DNA from: Calliopum simillimum | Taxonomy: Eukaryota; Arthropoda; Insecta; Diptera; Lauxaniidae | Length of the DNA stretch: 64,000 bases | Reading direction: 5' to 3' | NCBI GenBank assembly: GCA_951812925.1 | Contig: OX638370.1 | Coordinates: forward strand, 120,294,897-120,358,896 | Shown here: positions 22,186 to 32,190 of the stretch, piece after piece | Numbering within the stretch: the stretch's first letter is position 1 | How the letters are laid out: every line of letters starts with the position of its first letter | The notes under the pieces: model-generated | Databases searched by the model: none | The model's input: only the letters and a program-made list of their open reading frames with translations | Told to the model about the DNA's origin: nothing | Program-made: the position numbers and the translations under genes

Positions 22186-23217
22186 ACGAAATTTATTTTC
22201 AAAATAGGTAAACAAACCTCCCTGGATGTTCGCGAACTTGTGCTAAAATATTATAAAAAAGGAAAAACATTGCGTGAAATTGGTTTGATGATTGATAGAA
22301 GCCATAATACTGTAAAACATATAATTGATAATTACAAAAAGTTCGAAAATTTACAAAATCGTCCCAAATCTGGAAGACCCCGTAAGCTAAATGCGACTCA
22401 AATACGATCCACTGTGCGACGAGTGAAGCAAAATCCAACTGAAAGTGCTGTTAAAATATCCGAGAACATTTCAGAACGCTCAGGTGTTAACGTTAGCTCC
22501 AGTACTATACGTAGAGCACTACATGCAAATGGACTACGTGGACGAGTTCCAAGAAGCAAACCTTTCATATCAAAAATCAATCAACAGCGACGTCTGAATT
22601 TTGCTAAAAAGTATCAAAATAAACCAAATTCATTCTGGAATAATGTGGTCTTTACTGACGAGAGCAAATTTGAAATTTTTGGTAAGAAAACACCAACTAA
22701 AATTTGGAGATGCAAAAATTCAACCCAACAAAATGTAATATCTACCGTCAAGCATGGTGGTGGTTCGGTCATGGTATGGGGGTGTATGGCAGCCAGTGGT
22801 GTAGGTAACTTGGTTTTCATAGAGAGCACTATGAATAAAACAGATTACCTCACCATTTTGAAAGATAATTTGCAACCTAGTGTCGAAAAATTGGGCTTGG
22901 ATCAAACTTGGGTCTTTCAACAAGACAATGATCCTAAGCACACTGCTAAAATAGTAAAGGAATGGCTGCTATATCATACCCCAAAACAGCTGGATCATCC
23001 CGCCCAGTCACCCGACCTTAACGCTATCGAGCATTTGTGGGAGCATCTGGACCGTCAGATTAGAAAAAGAACGATTACCAGCAAAGACTCTCTAAAATCA
23101 GTGATAATGGAGGAATGGCAAAAAATCTCTTCCGATGTAACCCGAAACCTAGTGGAATCGATGCCCAGAAGATTGCAAGCTGTAATCAACGCAAATGGAA
23201 AGCAAACAAAATACTAA
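22186..23217 (+). CDS. Tc1-type DD34E transposase, apparently intact
   Basis: This is a cut-and-paste transposase. A paired-like HTH region at the N-terminus (DVRELVLKYYKKGKTLREIG; RSHNTVKHIIDNYKKF) is followed by a GRPRK linker and a second HTH region (RTALHANGL-like; here RRALHANGLRGR). The catalytic triad is complete: VFTDESKFEIF (D), VFQQDNDPKHTAK (D) and SPDLNAIEHLWEHLD (E, 34 residues after the second D). The frame is open from about 22186 to the TAA at 23215-23217. The true start is uncertain. No ATG opens the frame before the conserved GKQTSLDVRELV segment, and AATAG at 22203-22207 could be an acceptor for a short upstream exon, as in Minos; otherwise GTG at 22240 or ATG at 22288 would be used. 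No stop or frameshift is seen in the conserved domain. Confidence 0.9.
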   Translation, partial: TKFIFKIGKQTSLDVRELVLKYYKKGKTLREIGLMIDRSHNTVKHIIDNYKKFENLQNRPKSGRPRKLNATQIRSTVRRVKQNPTESAVKISENISERSGVNVSSSTIRRALHANGLRGRVPRSKPFISKINQQRRLNFAKKYQNKPNSFWNNVVFTDESKFEIFGKKTPTKIWRCKNSTQQNVISTVKHGGGSVMVWGCMAASGVGNLVFIESTMNKTDYLTILKDNLQPSVEKLGLDQTWVFQQDNDPKHTAKIVKEWLLYHTPKQLDHPAQSPDLNAIEHLWEHLDRQIRKRTITSKDSLKSVIMEEWQKISSDVTRNLVESMPRRLQAVINANGKQTKY

Positions 23218-23366
23218 CCTCTTTAAAATTCTTTGAAATAATTTTTTTATACTTACTGTACAATTTCTTTTGACGCTGTGAATTTGAAGTATTTTAAGTT
23301 GTTGTTCTATAATTTTTTTTATTGTTAAATATTTGTTTTTTTTTTTATAAAATGAAAGAATATACA

Positions 23367-23785
23367 ATAGAGGTATTCACGATCTAGAGTAACGTCCTGA
23401 GTAACAGAGTAACAGGGTAACTGTGCACAACCACAACAACAAAATATACGTAAGTTACTCTGTTACTCTTTTACCCTTTTAGTCAAGCTATTTTCTAGTG
23501 TAAAATAATCTTACACTTTTGCCTTTTTTTTACTATTTCTATTTCTATAGAAACGTTTGAATTTGTTTATGATTGAGAGGCAATTTTCGTTCATCAAAAA
23601 TAAAAATTTGAATGGGAGAAAAATATTCATTTAAATATTTTTTTTTTTGTTGTCAGCTAAGATTATTTTGAGAAACAAAAAGCAAATATACGTGCAAAGT
23701 ATTGAGTATGCTCACTATTCAGAGTAACTGAGTGCACTTTTACCCTGTTACTCAGCTCGTTACTCTAGATCGTGAATAACTCTAT
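23367..23785. mobile_element. MITE with ATAGAG(G/T)TATTCACGATC termini, nested in Tc1
   Basis: This 419-bp non-coding element has inverted ends ATAGAGGTATTCACGATCTA and the complement of ATAGAGTTATTCACGATCTA, continuing through AGAGTAACG and CTGAGTAACAGGGTAA. Many GTAAC/GTTAC iterations occur inside. The terminal TATTCACGATCT core is shared with the elements at 11146 and 54887, suggesting a common transposase. Confidence 0.8.
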
Positions 23786-24064
23786 TATATTTTTCAAAAA
23801 ACATAATATGTTGAATAAAATGATAAAGCAAACTAGTAAAATAAAGACAAAAACATAACATATTAACGTGTACAATTTCTTTTGACGCTGACAGTATATT
23901 CTTGATCAGCGTCCTCCTGAGCCGATATAGCCATGTCTGTCTGTCTGGCTGGCTGGCTGGCTGGGTTTGCATGGAAATACATTTTCTGGGAAAACTGACC
24001 AAGACAATTCAATGAAATTTAGTATGCTGCACAGTGCGAAACTTGGGGGGTTTAGTATAACTTT

Positions 24065-24884
24065 ATTAGCTACCAACAATGAAAATAGATTGATGGTCGT
24101 AGCTTAGTGTTCAGTGTTTTTAAGTAAAACAACAATAAAAACACAAAAAACAAGGCAAAATACACATAAATAAAAAATGTATCGGTAGGCAGGTTTGCGT
24201 TACTAGTTTCGAGACCCCCCACAGGTCAAAATTGGCTATAATAAGTCAATTCCTCATCAGACGCTTTGCCGACATCTTTTAGAATTCTGCAAGCATACTT
24301 TATTTAACTTTTAGCATAGATTAGACGCGAATCACAGCTACAAGAAAAACACTGCACATGCAAAATTCAAATTTCTTTGTTTATTCCCTTTATATGCATT
24401 GTTGGTAGCTAATAATGTAAATCATCATCTGTTCCAAAAAACTAAAAAATTAGAAAATCTCAGAGAGCCAACTGATAAACATACGAATGCGGTTGCTACT
24501 TCGTTTAGTCTCGGCAAAAAACCTTGCAAACGAACGGCAGGGCAATGCATATAAAAAACAAAGAAATTTGAATTTTGCATTTTTTGTGTTTTTCTTGTAG
24601 CTGTGATTCTCGTCTAATCTATGCTAAAAGTTAAATAAAGTATGCTTGCAGAATTCTATAAGATGTCGGCAAAGCGTCTGATGAGGAATTGACTTATTAT
24701 AGTCAATTTTGACCTGTGGGGGGTCCCGAAACTAGTAACGCAAACCAGCCTTCCGATACATTTTTTTGCTTTTTTTATTTATGTGTATTTTGCCTTGTTT
24801 TTTGTGTTTTTATTGTTGTTTTACTTAAAAACACTGAACAGTAAGCTCCGACCATCAATGTATTTTCATTGTTGGTAGCTAATA
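24065..24884. repeat. Foldback element with ~335-bp inverted arms
   Basis: Left arm 24065-24399 and right arm 24546-24884 are near-identical reverse complements, e.g. TACCAACAATGAAAAT / ATTTTCATTGTTGGTA and GACGCTTTGCCGACATCTT / AAGATGTCGGCAAAGCGTC. The spacer (24400-24545) starts with TGTTGGTAGCTAATAATGTA, which is also the outer edge of the right arm, so part of one arm is also a direct repeat. A diverged fragment of the right arm recurs at about 32380-32490. No coding sequence. Confidence 0.88.
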
Positions 24885-26107
24885 ATGTAAATCATCATCT
24901 GTTCCAAAAACTAAAAAATTAGTAGAACTTTAGTCAATTTTTGAAATACATGAAACGCATACATTATTTCGGTAGCTTAATATCCCACCTCAAAAGCCTC
25001 ATACTCAGTTTGGTGAATAACCCTGCGAAACAACTGCAAAATGCATCTGAAACTTGCATTACTTGTTCATTCATATTTTTTGACTATAGAAAGCTTTTCG
25101 ATTTGTTTTAGTTTATAGACTGGTACATAAAAACGGTAAGTCGGTAGGACGCGAAAATTTTTTTGTTTATTTTTTAATAAAATTGTCACTTATTGGCATT
25201 CAAATAATTGCAGAATCTTTTCTTACTCGTGTGTGATTTTTTTGTGAAAATTGTGCTTTTTAAGAAGTTCATAAGATTTACATTTTCAACTTCATTGGAT
25301 ACTTTAAAAGGTGTTACCACAAATTGCCATTTTGAAACGTACAAAATTTGAAAGGTAGGTTTATCTTCTACTGGAAACATAAAACATCTTCCGCGATATT
25401 TTGCGATCCTCTTTTAAACTAAACCTTTTCTAGAATGTCTTTGGAAATTTCACATAACACCGAAATTTCATGAAAAACCGACATCGGACGTCATCGTTGG
25501 TTTTGTTTTGGAAAAAATAGTCTCACGGACACTAACACCTTACACTCTCCATATTTTAAAGGTAACTATTCGTACGCTAGTTTAAAATATACAAAAAAAA
25601 GTATGGGGAATCCTCTGGAAATTTAGAAGCATTTCTGAATAAAAATGCAAGAAACAGCAAATACCCCTTGTCTTATCCCCTTCATTTTTTATGGTGTTTT
25701 GATAAGAAAATGGTTATATCTATCAAGTTTCACAGCGATATCTGGTATGGGAGCAGAATACAGCGTTTTAAGCATTTCTATACATGGGGGGTATAATAAC
25801 CCCTTGTCTGATCCCCCTTAATTTTTGCATAGTTTTTTGCCAATTAAATATATATCCAAGTATTAAGTTTCATAACTAAAACTGCTATATGTGCTGAGAT
25901 ATGAATTAAGTTCCACTAGACTCTGAAAATTTCGCACTGTGCGCTGCCTCCATCGTCAAAGTTAGCTAGTGGGATTGAAATTGAGCGAAATCGGTCAACA
26001 GACACGCCTACCGCCCATACAAAAAATATATTCAAAATGCCACTTAAGGAGTATTTTTCAAGGCAATGCAACGAAAATACACATAAATACTACGTAAGCG
26101 CAGGCTC
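24885..26107. other. Interior of the DINE-like repeat
   Basis: No gene. The sequence is mostly AT-rich and continues into the 3' modules of the DINE-like element. Degenerate CCCTTGTCTxATCCCCxT motifs recur at about 25665-25685 and 25800-25830. Confidence 0.45.
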
Positions 26108-26370
26108 CGAAAAAAAACTGGGCAAGTTCCGACAAGAGGTCATGGCACCTACCATAAAAGCTTCAAAACGCTATACTGAAAACGTTTTTTAAGATAATCC
26201 CACCAAATTGCACTCAAATTCTAAGGACTATAAATGCTAGCTCTGAGCAAAAATTGGGTGGACTCGGACAAGAGGGAGTGGCTCCTCCCATATTAGAAAA
26301 ATTTAAAAAATACTGCAAGTGTAGGGTATTTAATGTTTGGCCAGGCCAAAGGTTACACTCTTACTTGTTA
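26108..26370 (+). repeat. Two ~137-bp tandem modules and terminal hairpin of the DINE-like repeat
   Basis: The modules begin at CTCCGAAAAAAAACTGGGCA (26105) and CTCTGAGCAAAAATTGGGTG (26240). Each continues with GACAAGAGG...GTGGC(A/T)CCT and CAT...A. The same module occurs four times at 36388-36890. The segment ends with TTTAATGTTTGGCCAGGCCA and AAGG. Confidence 0.7.
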
Positions 26371-26504
26371 TAATTAGTATCTGGAACAGAACTATTATTT
26401 TATTTTTTGTATAAACGTTTTCCTAGTTAATATTTTTAAAATTTAAATTTTTAATTAATGCAAATTAGGGGGGTGATGACTTTTTTTTTAAATTAAATAA
26501 TTCA

Positions 26505-26565
26505 AATAAAAAGAATTACGAACACGCCAGTGTGTTCAGTTGATGGTCTGAAGTGATTTTGAGTA
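26505..26565 (+). promoter_or_regulatory. Putative core promoter of serpin B
   Basis: A TATA-like AATAAAAAG at 26505-26513 lies about 30 bp upstream of a good initiator, TTCAGTTG (A at 26538). The 5' UTR motif GAAGTGATTTTGAGTA at 26550-26565 resembles those of genes A and E. Confidence 0.5.
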
Positions 26566-26619
26566 GAAATAGTGACTTGGTGTTTTTAAGCAAAGTACCA
26601 TAGATACTAGAAATATAAA

Positions 26620-29600
26620 ATGCAGTGTCAAATAAACTTTGGAGGTAAGCTATTGCATACATAGTTCCGACATGAAAACACTTTTGGGGTTATCGTGAAT
26701 CTATATTCCCGGGGACATTTCTTAAACTGCAATAGAGAATGCACGGCAGTCTGAGAAAATTCCCCGGGAATATTTATTTATTTATATGGAATTTCAGCGA
26801 TTAGTTTTTCGAATATCGCTAAATAAGGTACTTTTTGATGCTTAATCCGATTCCAAGGTCAGAACTGCTACTTACTTAGTATATTTTGAGATATTTTTTC
26901 TTGAAGTTGCAGAAAGCATTATTTTGAGGCTTATGTTACAGTTCTACTTACATTATTTTAATAGGTTCGGATAGCTATAAGCTTCCTTATCGAATTATGT
27001 TTTCAAACTTTTCCAACTAAAGTATTTGCTAGGTCTGAATTTTATATTAGTCCTTTGTATGGGGTTTGAGATGCTTTCATTTACAATGGTGAGAACTTGG
27101 AATGTAAGGATTCAGTAGGAAAAGTTTGAAGGTATATAATGACAATAAAGATTATGCCAATCCGATGCCATAAAAAAATAGAGTTACATTTTTTCCTGGA
27201 ATTGCATCATAAGCCTAAAAGCATTGTTTTCTGTAACTTCAAGCAAGGATTTCTCGAAATTCATATGAGTTATTCTGACCACGGATTCGGATTCAGCATC
27301 AAAAAAATACATACGAGTTCACGTACTTAAAAGTTCATTCCACTGATTTTCTTTTATGTGTCTGTACGTACAAAAGAAACGAAATGGTTTCAATACAGCT
27401 AAGAAAATACAATATAGTGTGCTTAAATTTGGTTTTTGAATGGGTACATATATGTTTAGAAATCAATATTCTGGAGCAGTGTTCCTGTACTTTTGTAAAA
27501 ATAACTCTTAATGTTTGACGAGCAAAGTATTTCTCCAATAGTATCGATTCACACATAAGACAAAATAAGTTCGCTGTAAGTCAACCATTTTGAAAGTCTA
27601 TTTATCGGTTTTCAGTTTTAAGGAAAAACATTTTTTTTCGACCACTAAATAATACGCTATTTGATTTTTTCCTATCCCTCCGCCATTAGACGTTCGATCA
27701 TCAAGCATGGTAGATCGTTGTAAATGTCTGAATATGGGCTGTATTTCATTCTTGGAAGTAATTTATTTCGAATGTTTTTTTCGACTAGTTGCAGTCATTA
27801 TCTCAGTTTCTACCACCCTAGCGTGCAAAACGCACTTCATAAAATTGAGGTCCATAAAAAACCATAAAAATCATTTCTATGAAGTTTCCTCAAATTATTG
27901 AGATTGAAGAAGTTATAGCGAATCTAAGACTTCAGTATAAATTATGAAAACAGGATGTTTTAAAAACGAAAATGGAGCCCTAAGACTATGCAATATCTTT
28001 TTCTTTAACATTTATCATTTCAAACAGTATGCAAATTAATAAAAATAATCTTGCATAGTTTTAGGGGACGATTTTCGTTTTTCTGAAATACTTATCATGT
28101 TTTTCATATTTTGTACTGAGGTTTTAGATTCTCTATAACTTCTTCAATTTCAACAATTTGAAGAAACTTCATAGAAATGAACTTTAAGATTTTTTATGGA
28201 CTTCAATTTTAAGGAGCGCCTTTTGCACCTTAGGGTGGTAGAAACTGAGATAATGAGTACGACTAGTCGAAAAAAACATTAGAGAAAAATTATCGCTTTG
28301 AATGAAATATACCCCACATCAAGACATTTACAACGATATACCATACTTGATGATCGAATGGCGGAGCAATACGAGAAAATCAAATAGCGTATTATTTAGA
28401 AGTCGAAAAAAAAAATTTTGTTTTCTAAAAAATCAAAACCGATAAGCTTTCAAAATGGGGGGCTTACAGCGAACTTTTTTTTGTGATACTATCTAATGTA
28501 CACGTAAGGTCTTATAAGGCTCGGGAAAGCAGCCAAGCACTAATTAATAGAGAAGATGAAACTGATTCAAGGAATAATTTATATGATTTTTTTATGGCTC
28601 CATTTATGGTGTCTACCTTAGCTAAAAAGAAAGGTACTTAAGTCCTATTACCTTTTCTGGAATATTACCAATCTAAATATATTTAATGAACTCTAACAAT
28701 AATTTTTTTGTTTTACTTTTGCAGCATTAAATTATATATTTCTTATAATTTTATTAAAACTGGCTGCTTACAACTGCAATTTAAGCAGCTATCGAAGCTC
28801 ACAAGCACGCTTAGCATCAGATCTTCTCGCCGCTGCACCTCTAAGCACTAATCTTGTAATGTCACCCACTTCATTGCAAAATAGTCTCTTAGTGGGATTG
28901 CTGGGCAGCAAAACAGGTAGTCAAACACTAAATGAGTTACAACGTGCTTCACGAACTACTGGTTCGAAAAAAAGTTTAGCAAAAGGGCTTAAAAATGCTG
29001 GTTCAGAGAGACTCAATAACTTCTTCTTAATAAATGAAAAGATTAGCTTAGGTGAGATTTTCAAGAATCTGACTCGAGTTCATACTCTGGCCGTTAAATT
29101 TAGTGATCGTGATCGTGATAATGCTGTGGGATACATAAATAGATATATTCGAACCCGAATGATAAATCCAATAAATAATGTCACCAAAAGATTAAAAATC
29201 GATTCCGATACCACCTTGGTCGCGGTGAATATAATCAATTTTGCAAGGAAATGGAAAACACCCATGATGCCGCAAGACTTCAATGTAAATGGAACACTGC
29301 ACTTAATGCATAAATCTGCAAAATACTTGTATGGCAATGTTAAGGAATTGAACGCTAAGGCTGCAGTGTTTCCACTTTCTCAGAGCTCAGCCAGTTTGTT
29401 AGTGCTCTATCCGAATGATAACTCTCTTTACTTACGTGAAAGATTGCAATCTGTGGATGTTACAAAAATTCAAAGTACTTTAAAATATTCACTGGTCAAT
29501 TTATATTTACCCAGATTCCGAATTAAATCAAGACCGTTAAGTATTGATTTATTGAGAAAGGTAAATTCAAAGAAACATATATTGAAGATTATAACTGCAT

Positions 29601-30511
29601 TACATAGAATTATTTTTATTTTTTTATTTTTTATTTTGAAACATTAGCTCAATGTAACAGAGGCACTCTCGGGACGGGCTCAATTTGACGATATGTTCGC
29701 TACTAATATAAAGAGCTTCCTGAGGTTTTTCGAAGAACGTACAGTTATTGAAGTTGATAAAGAAGGAATATCCTTTACAACATTAGCACGTAAGAAACTA
29801 TTGTGTTTTAAACTTCTTACTTTTGAAACAAATTTCTACAGATTTTTTTGAAACAGTAAAGTAAGTAGTTGCCGAAAAGTGAAAAAAAAATTTTTAAAAA
29901 AAAAGACTTCCAAAAATAAAAGTCAAACAAAAAGATAAAAAAAAAACTTTTTGCTTTTAACGAAAAAGTTATTAGTTTTGTTTTACTTTTGTTTCACAGA
30001 CTTAAATTTTTCTTTAAACTTTTCGTAGCATTTTTTCTTAAGGCTAAAAACAAAAAATTTAGGGTATTCCTGAAAACGTGTAAAATCCTCGAAAACTTCG
30101 TAAACTCGTAAAACTGTCAAAGTTCGTTTTGATTTACACAACTATTACGAGTTTCCGAGGTTTTCGAGGCATTTATACGTTTGAAGGAATGCCCTCATTA
30201 AAAAGATAAAGGTTGTTAATTGTTATTCGAGAAAAATGTATTTATTTGAATATTCCTTTTAACATACATACATACATACGTATTTTTTTCTTTACTTTGC
30301 AGTTTCTCAGTATGAATTGACCAGTCATTTTTCTAGAGACAGATCACTAGAACAACGCCCTGCCAACAGCCAAGCTCATGCAGATGTGGAAGTGAACGCT
30401 AAAGTCGAAGATCTTTTAGTAAATCGTCCATTCTTTTATTACATTATAGACGGTGATAAAGTTTTGGCCTCAGGATTTTTTAAACCACTAAGACGCCTTA
30501 CTAAACCATAA
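26620..30511 (+). CDS. Serpin B, secreted serpin-family protein (4 exons, 403 aa)
   Basis: Coding exons are 26620-26644, 28725-29560, 29648-29789 and 30303-30511, phases 1, 0, 1 as in the other paralogues. MQCQINFG joins ALNYIFLIILLKLAAYNC to form a signal peptide. Recognisable serpin blocks are MSPTSLQNSLLVGLLGSK, DTTLVAVNIINFARKW, YLYGNVKELNAKAAVFPLS and the C-terminal VNRPFFYYIIDGDKVLASGF. The hinge (KEGISFTTLALSQYE) keeps E-G at P16-P15 but has bulky or beta-branched residues at P14-P9 instead of Thr-x-Ala-Ala, so loop insertion may be impaired (inference). The reactive loop between SQYELTSHF and LLVNRPF is unusually long and charged. The 2.1-kb intron 1 contains a MITE and a 0.9-kb palindrome; intron 3 has another MITE. 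Closest in layout to A; function unknown. Confidence 0.92.
26688..26789 (-). mobile_element. 101-bp hairpin MITE (GGTTATCGTGAAT family), copy 1
   Basis: This is almost the reverse complement of the element at 56124-56224. It begins GGTTATCGTGAATC, contains ATTCCCGGGGA...TCCCCGGGAAT and CAGTCTGAGAAAA, and has a degraded right end (TATTTATTTATATGG instead of TATTCACGATAACC). It sits 43 bp inside intron 1 of serpin B; the other copy is in intron 1 of serpin D. Confidence 0.8.
27569..28476. repeat. 0.9-kb palindrome in serpin B intron 1
   Basis: Arms of about 420 bp run from GTTCGCTGTAAG (27569) to about 27990, and from about 28040 to CTTACAGCGAAC (28465-28476). Matching blocks include AATAATACGCTATTTGATTT / AAATCAAATAGCGTATTATT, the ...TCGACTAGT... 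blocks and TTTTCGTTTTT near the centre. The ~50-bp centre is AT-rich. No protein is encoded. Transcription of gene B would place the whole palindrome in the pre-mRNA. Confidence 0.88.
30061..30195. mobile_element. Small MITE with ~50-bp inverted termini
   Basis: AGGGTATTCCTGAAAACGTG at 30061 pairs with the complement ending GAATGCCCT at 30195. Pairing continues through CCTCGAAAAC(T/C)TCG(T/G)AAACTCGTAA. The unit is 135 bp, in intron 3 of serpin B. The flanks show no convincing duplication. Confidence 0.75.
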
Positions 30512-30535
30512 GACAAAAATCAAAAATAAGATAAA

Positions 30536-30541
30536 AATAAA
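30536..30541 (+). terminator. Polyadenylation signal of serpin B
   Basis: AATAAA at 30536-30541 (with an overlapping second hexamer) lies about 25 bp after the TAA stop. Confidence 0.55.
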
Positions 30542-31700
30542 AATAAGTAAATTTTGGAATCGGGCCAAATTTTAATTGGATTCTTGTTTTATTATATATT
30601 TAAGCAATTATTTCTTGTGAGCATCAGAGCCAATATAGAGCATATAGATTTTTAAAAACTCAAATTTTTTTTAAAAGCTTGATTTTTCGAGTTTTATGCT
30701 AAAACTGTTATTCCAATTACTTTTTGTAAAGAGTCTTATTGAGTTTTATATTGGTATAAGTCTATGCAGCATTATAACTAGGCAACTTTTCATAAATGAA
30801 AACAAAAACAAAACAAAAATAATAATTACATAGTACATACATATATAAATATAATATAAAAAGATTTAGTTCATTTACCAGATTTCTTCGGTAAATATGT
30901 ATAATGTCATTACAAAAATGTTTTTAATGAAATTGATTTTGCCGATTTAATCTCTTAAAGAATTTGATTTTTTTTAATGCTAAGTAGTACTTAATTTTAA
31001 TATATTATAGAAAAGTATTTTTATATCATATAAAAATATATATATATATTTTATTCAGCAAGCAAGAACTAAGATATTTTCATTAAAAAAAAAAAATAAA
31101 TTTTAAAGTCATATAGTGAGAACAGTCTTATCTTTTGGATTATATTATAACATCGGAAAAAATTACGTAGTTTTATATTCACCTCACATGGTTATGCCTT
31201 TGGGCGTAATTCTTGATGGAAAATCATTTTGGAAGATGAATATAGAAGAAAAGGAACGAAGAGCATGTGTTGCTTTTAACAAATGCAAGTGAATGTTAAA
31301 TAAATCTTGGTCCCTCAGCCAAAAAGTAGCTTCGTGGATGTAAAAGACCATTATAAGATCAATTCTGACCTACAGAGTACTTGTCTGGTGCAAAGCCTTA
31401 AGCAAGCAAACCTTTTTACCAATCTGATTTAGAATTCTAAGAGCTAGCGAAGCTGTTAACACAGTCCCTTCTATTGCTCCCGATGTTTTGCTTCATTTGA
31501 GCCTCTTGATATTAACGTTAAAAGAGTTGCAGGTAAAAGTGCTATCAGATTAAAGGATTCTGGCTTCTAGAGGTTGAAACCTTATGGCAATGGTTGCACA
31601 ATTCTGTTGCTACGATATTGATAATGAAACTCTGATTTTCTCAACCAATTTTCAAGTGAAATATCTAAAAGAAGTGTTTGGACTCCGATTCTGATTTCCA
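30542..31700. other. Gene-free spacer
   Basis: No supported gene. Around 31200-31560 there is a weak resemblance to retrotransposon thumb-region wording (GVILDGKSFWKMNIEEKERR on the plus strand), which may be a highly decayed non-LTR fragment; I do not call it. Confidence 0.4.
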
Positions 31701-31704
31701 AAAG

Positions 31705-32190
31705 CATATACCGCCGGTGCTTACGAAGACTATCTCTTCTTTAAATGCTGACAAGAAAATCCTTTTTTTCAAACTGCGGCGAAAAAGATCTTTTTTGTGC
31801 AAATGCGGACAAGAAAATCACTTTTTACAAAATGCGGAGAAGAAAATAACTTATTACAATACAAAATGCGGCGAAGAAGATGACTTTTTACAAAATGCGG
31901 CGAAGAAGATCACTTTTTACAAAATGCGGCGAAGAAAATCTCGCTTCATTCGCTGCGATTTTAAGTGAAAAGTTTATTTTCGTAACTCGTCGAAAAGTAT
32001 TCACTAAATAAAGAAATTTTCTTTGCCGCATTTTGTAAAAAGTGATTTTCTTCGCCGCATTTAATAAAAAGTGATTTTCTTGTCCGCATATTACAAAAAA
32101 GATTTTTTTCGCCGCAATTTAAAAAAAAAAGATTTTCTTCGCCGCAACTTTCGGTTGGAAAATTTTCTTCGTAAGCACCGGCGATACACT
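31705..32190. repeat. Inverted-repeat element with ~31-bp tandem repeats in both arms
   Basis: The ends GCCGGTGCTTACGAAGA (left, from about 31712) and TCGTAAGCACCGGC (right, ending about 32183) are reverse complements. The left arm contains about six copies of a unit such as TTTTTACAAAATGCGGCGAA; the right arm contains about five copies of its complement, TTCGCCGCATTTTGTAAAAA. The centre (31960-32020) is unique. An open frame runs through the left arm only because the unit lacks stops; it is not a gene. Confidence 0.88.

Larger units (their letters stand above)
21801..23894 (+). mobile_element. Tc1-family transposon with IR/DR ends and intact transposase
   Basis: The outer termini CTGTCAGCGTCAAAAGAA (21801) and TTCTTTTGACGCTGACAG (ending 23894) are perfect inverted repeats flanked by TA. 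A second internal copy of the motif lies at each end: AGCGTCAAAAGAAATTGTAC at 22003-22022 and its complement at 23259-23277. This gives the double inverted/direct-repeat layout known for Minos- and Sleeping Beauty-type elements. Between them lies the transposase frame. A MITE (23367-23785) is inserted between the inner and outer right repeats; without it the element is about 1.68 kb, normal for this type. Its own target is the DINE-like repeat. Confidence 0.92.
21710..26370 (+). mobile_element. DINE-1/Helentron-like repeat split by nested insertions
   Basis: The left block (ATACCCTACACCCAGGGTAT at 21717-21736, then TTTGTAACGCAGTGAAGGAG at about 21757-21776) and the right block (TATTCTTGATCAGCGTCCTC from 23895, then GCCGATATAGCCATGTCTGT and GTCTG/GGCT iterations) match in order and content the conserved 5' block of the Drosophila DINE-1/INE-1 repeats as I remember it. 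They are interrupted exactly at a TA by the Tc1 element. The 3' part at 25930-26370 holds two tandem modules of about 137 bp and ends near TTTGGCCAGGCCAAAGG (a perfect TTTGGCCAGGCCAAA hairpin) followed by TTACACTCTTACTTGTTA. A foldback at 24065-24884 is also nested. There is no Rep/helicase coding sequence, so the copy is non-autonomous. Confidence 0.65.

Noticed and set aside
31200..31560. Possible decayed retrotransposon thumb region
   Set aside because: Similarity is limited to a few words in shifting frames, too weak to call.
31678..31968. Open frame of 96 codons on the plus strand
   Set aside because: It is produced by a 31-bp tandem repeat lacking stops inside an inverted-repeat element; no protein motif.
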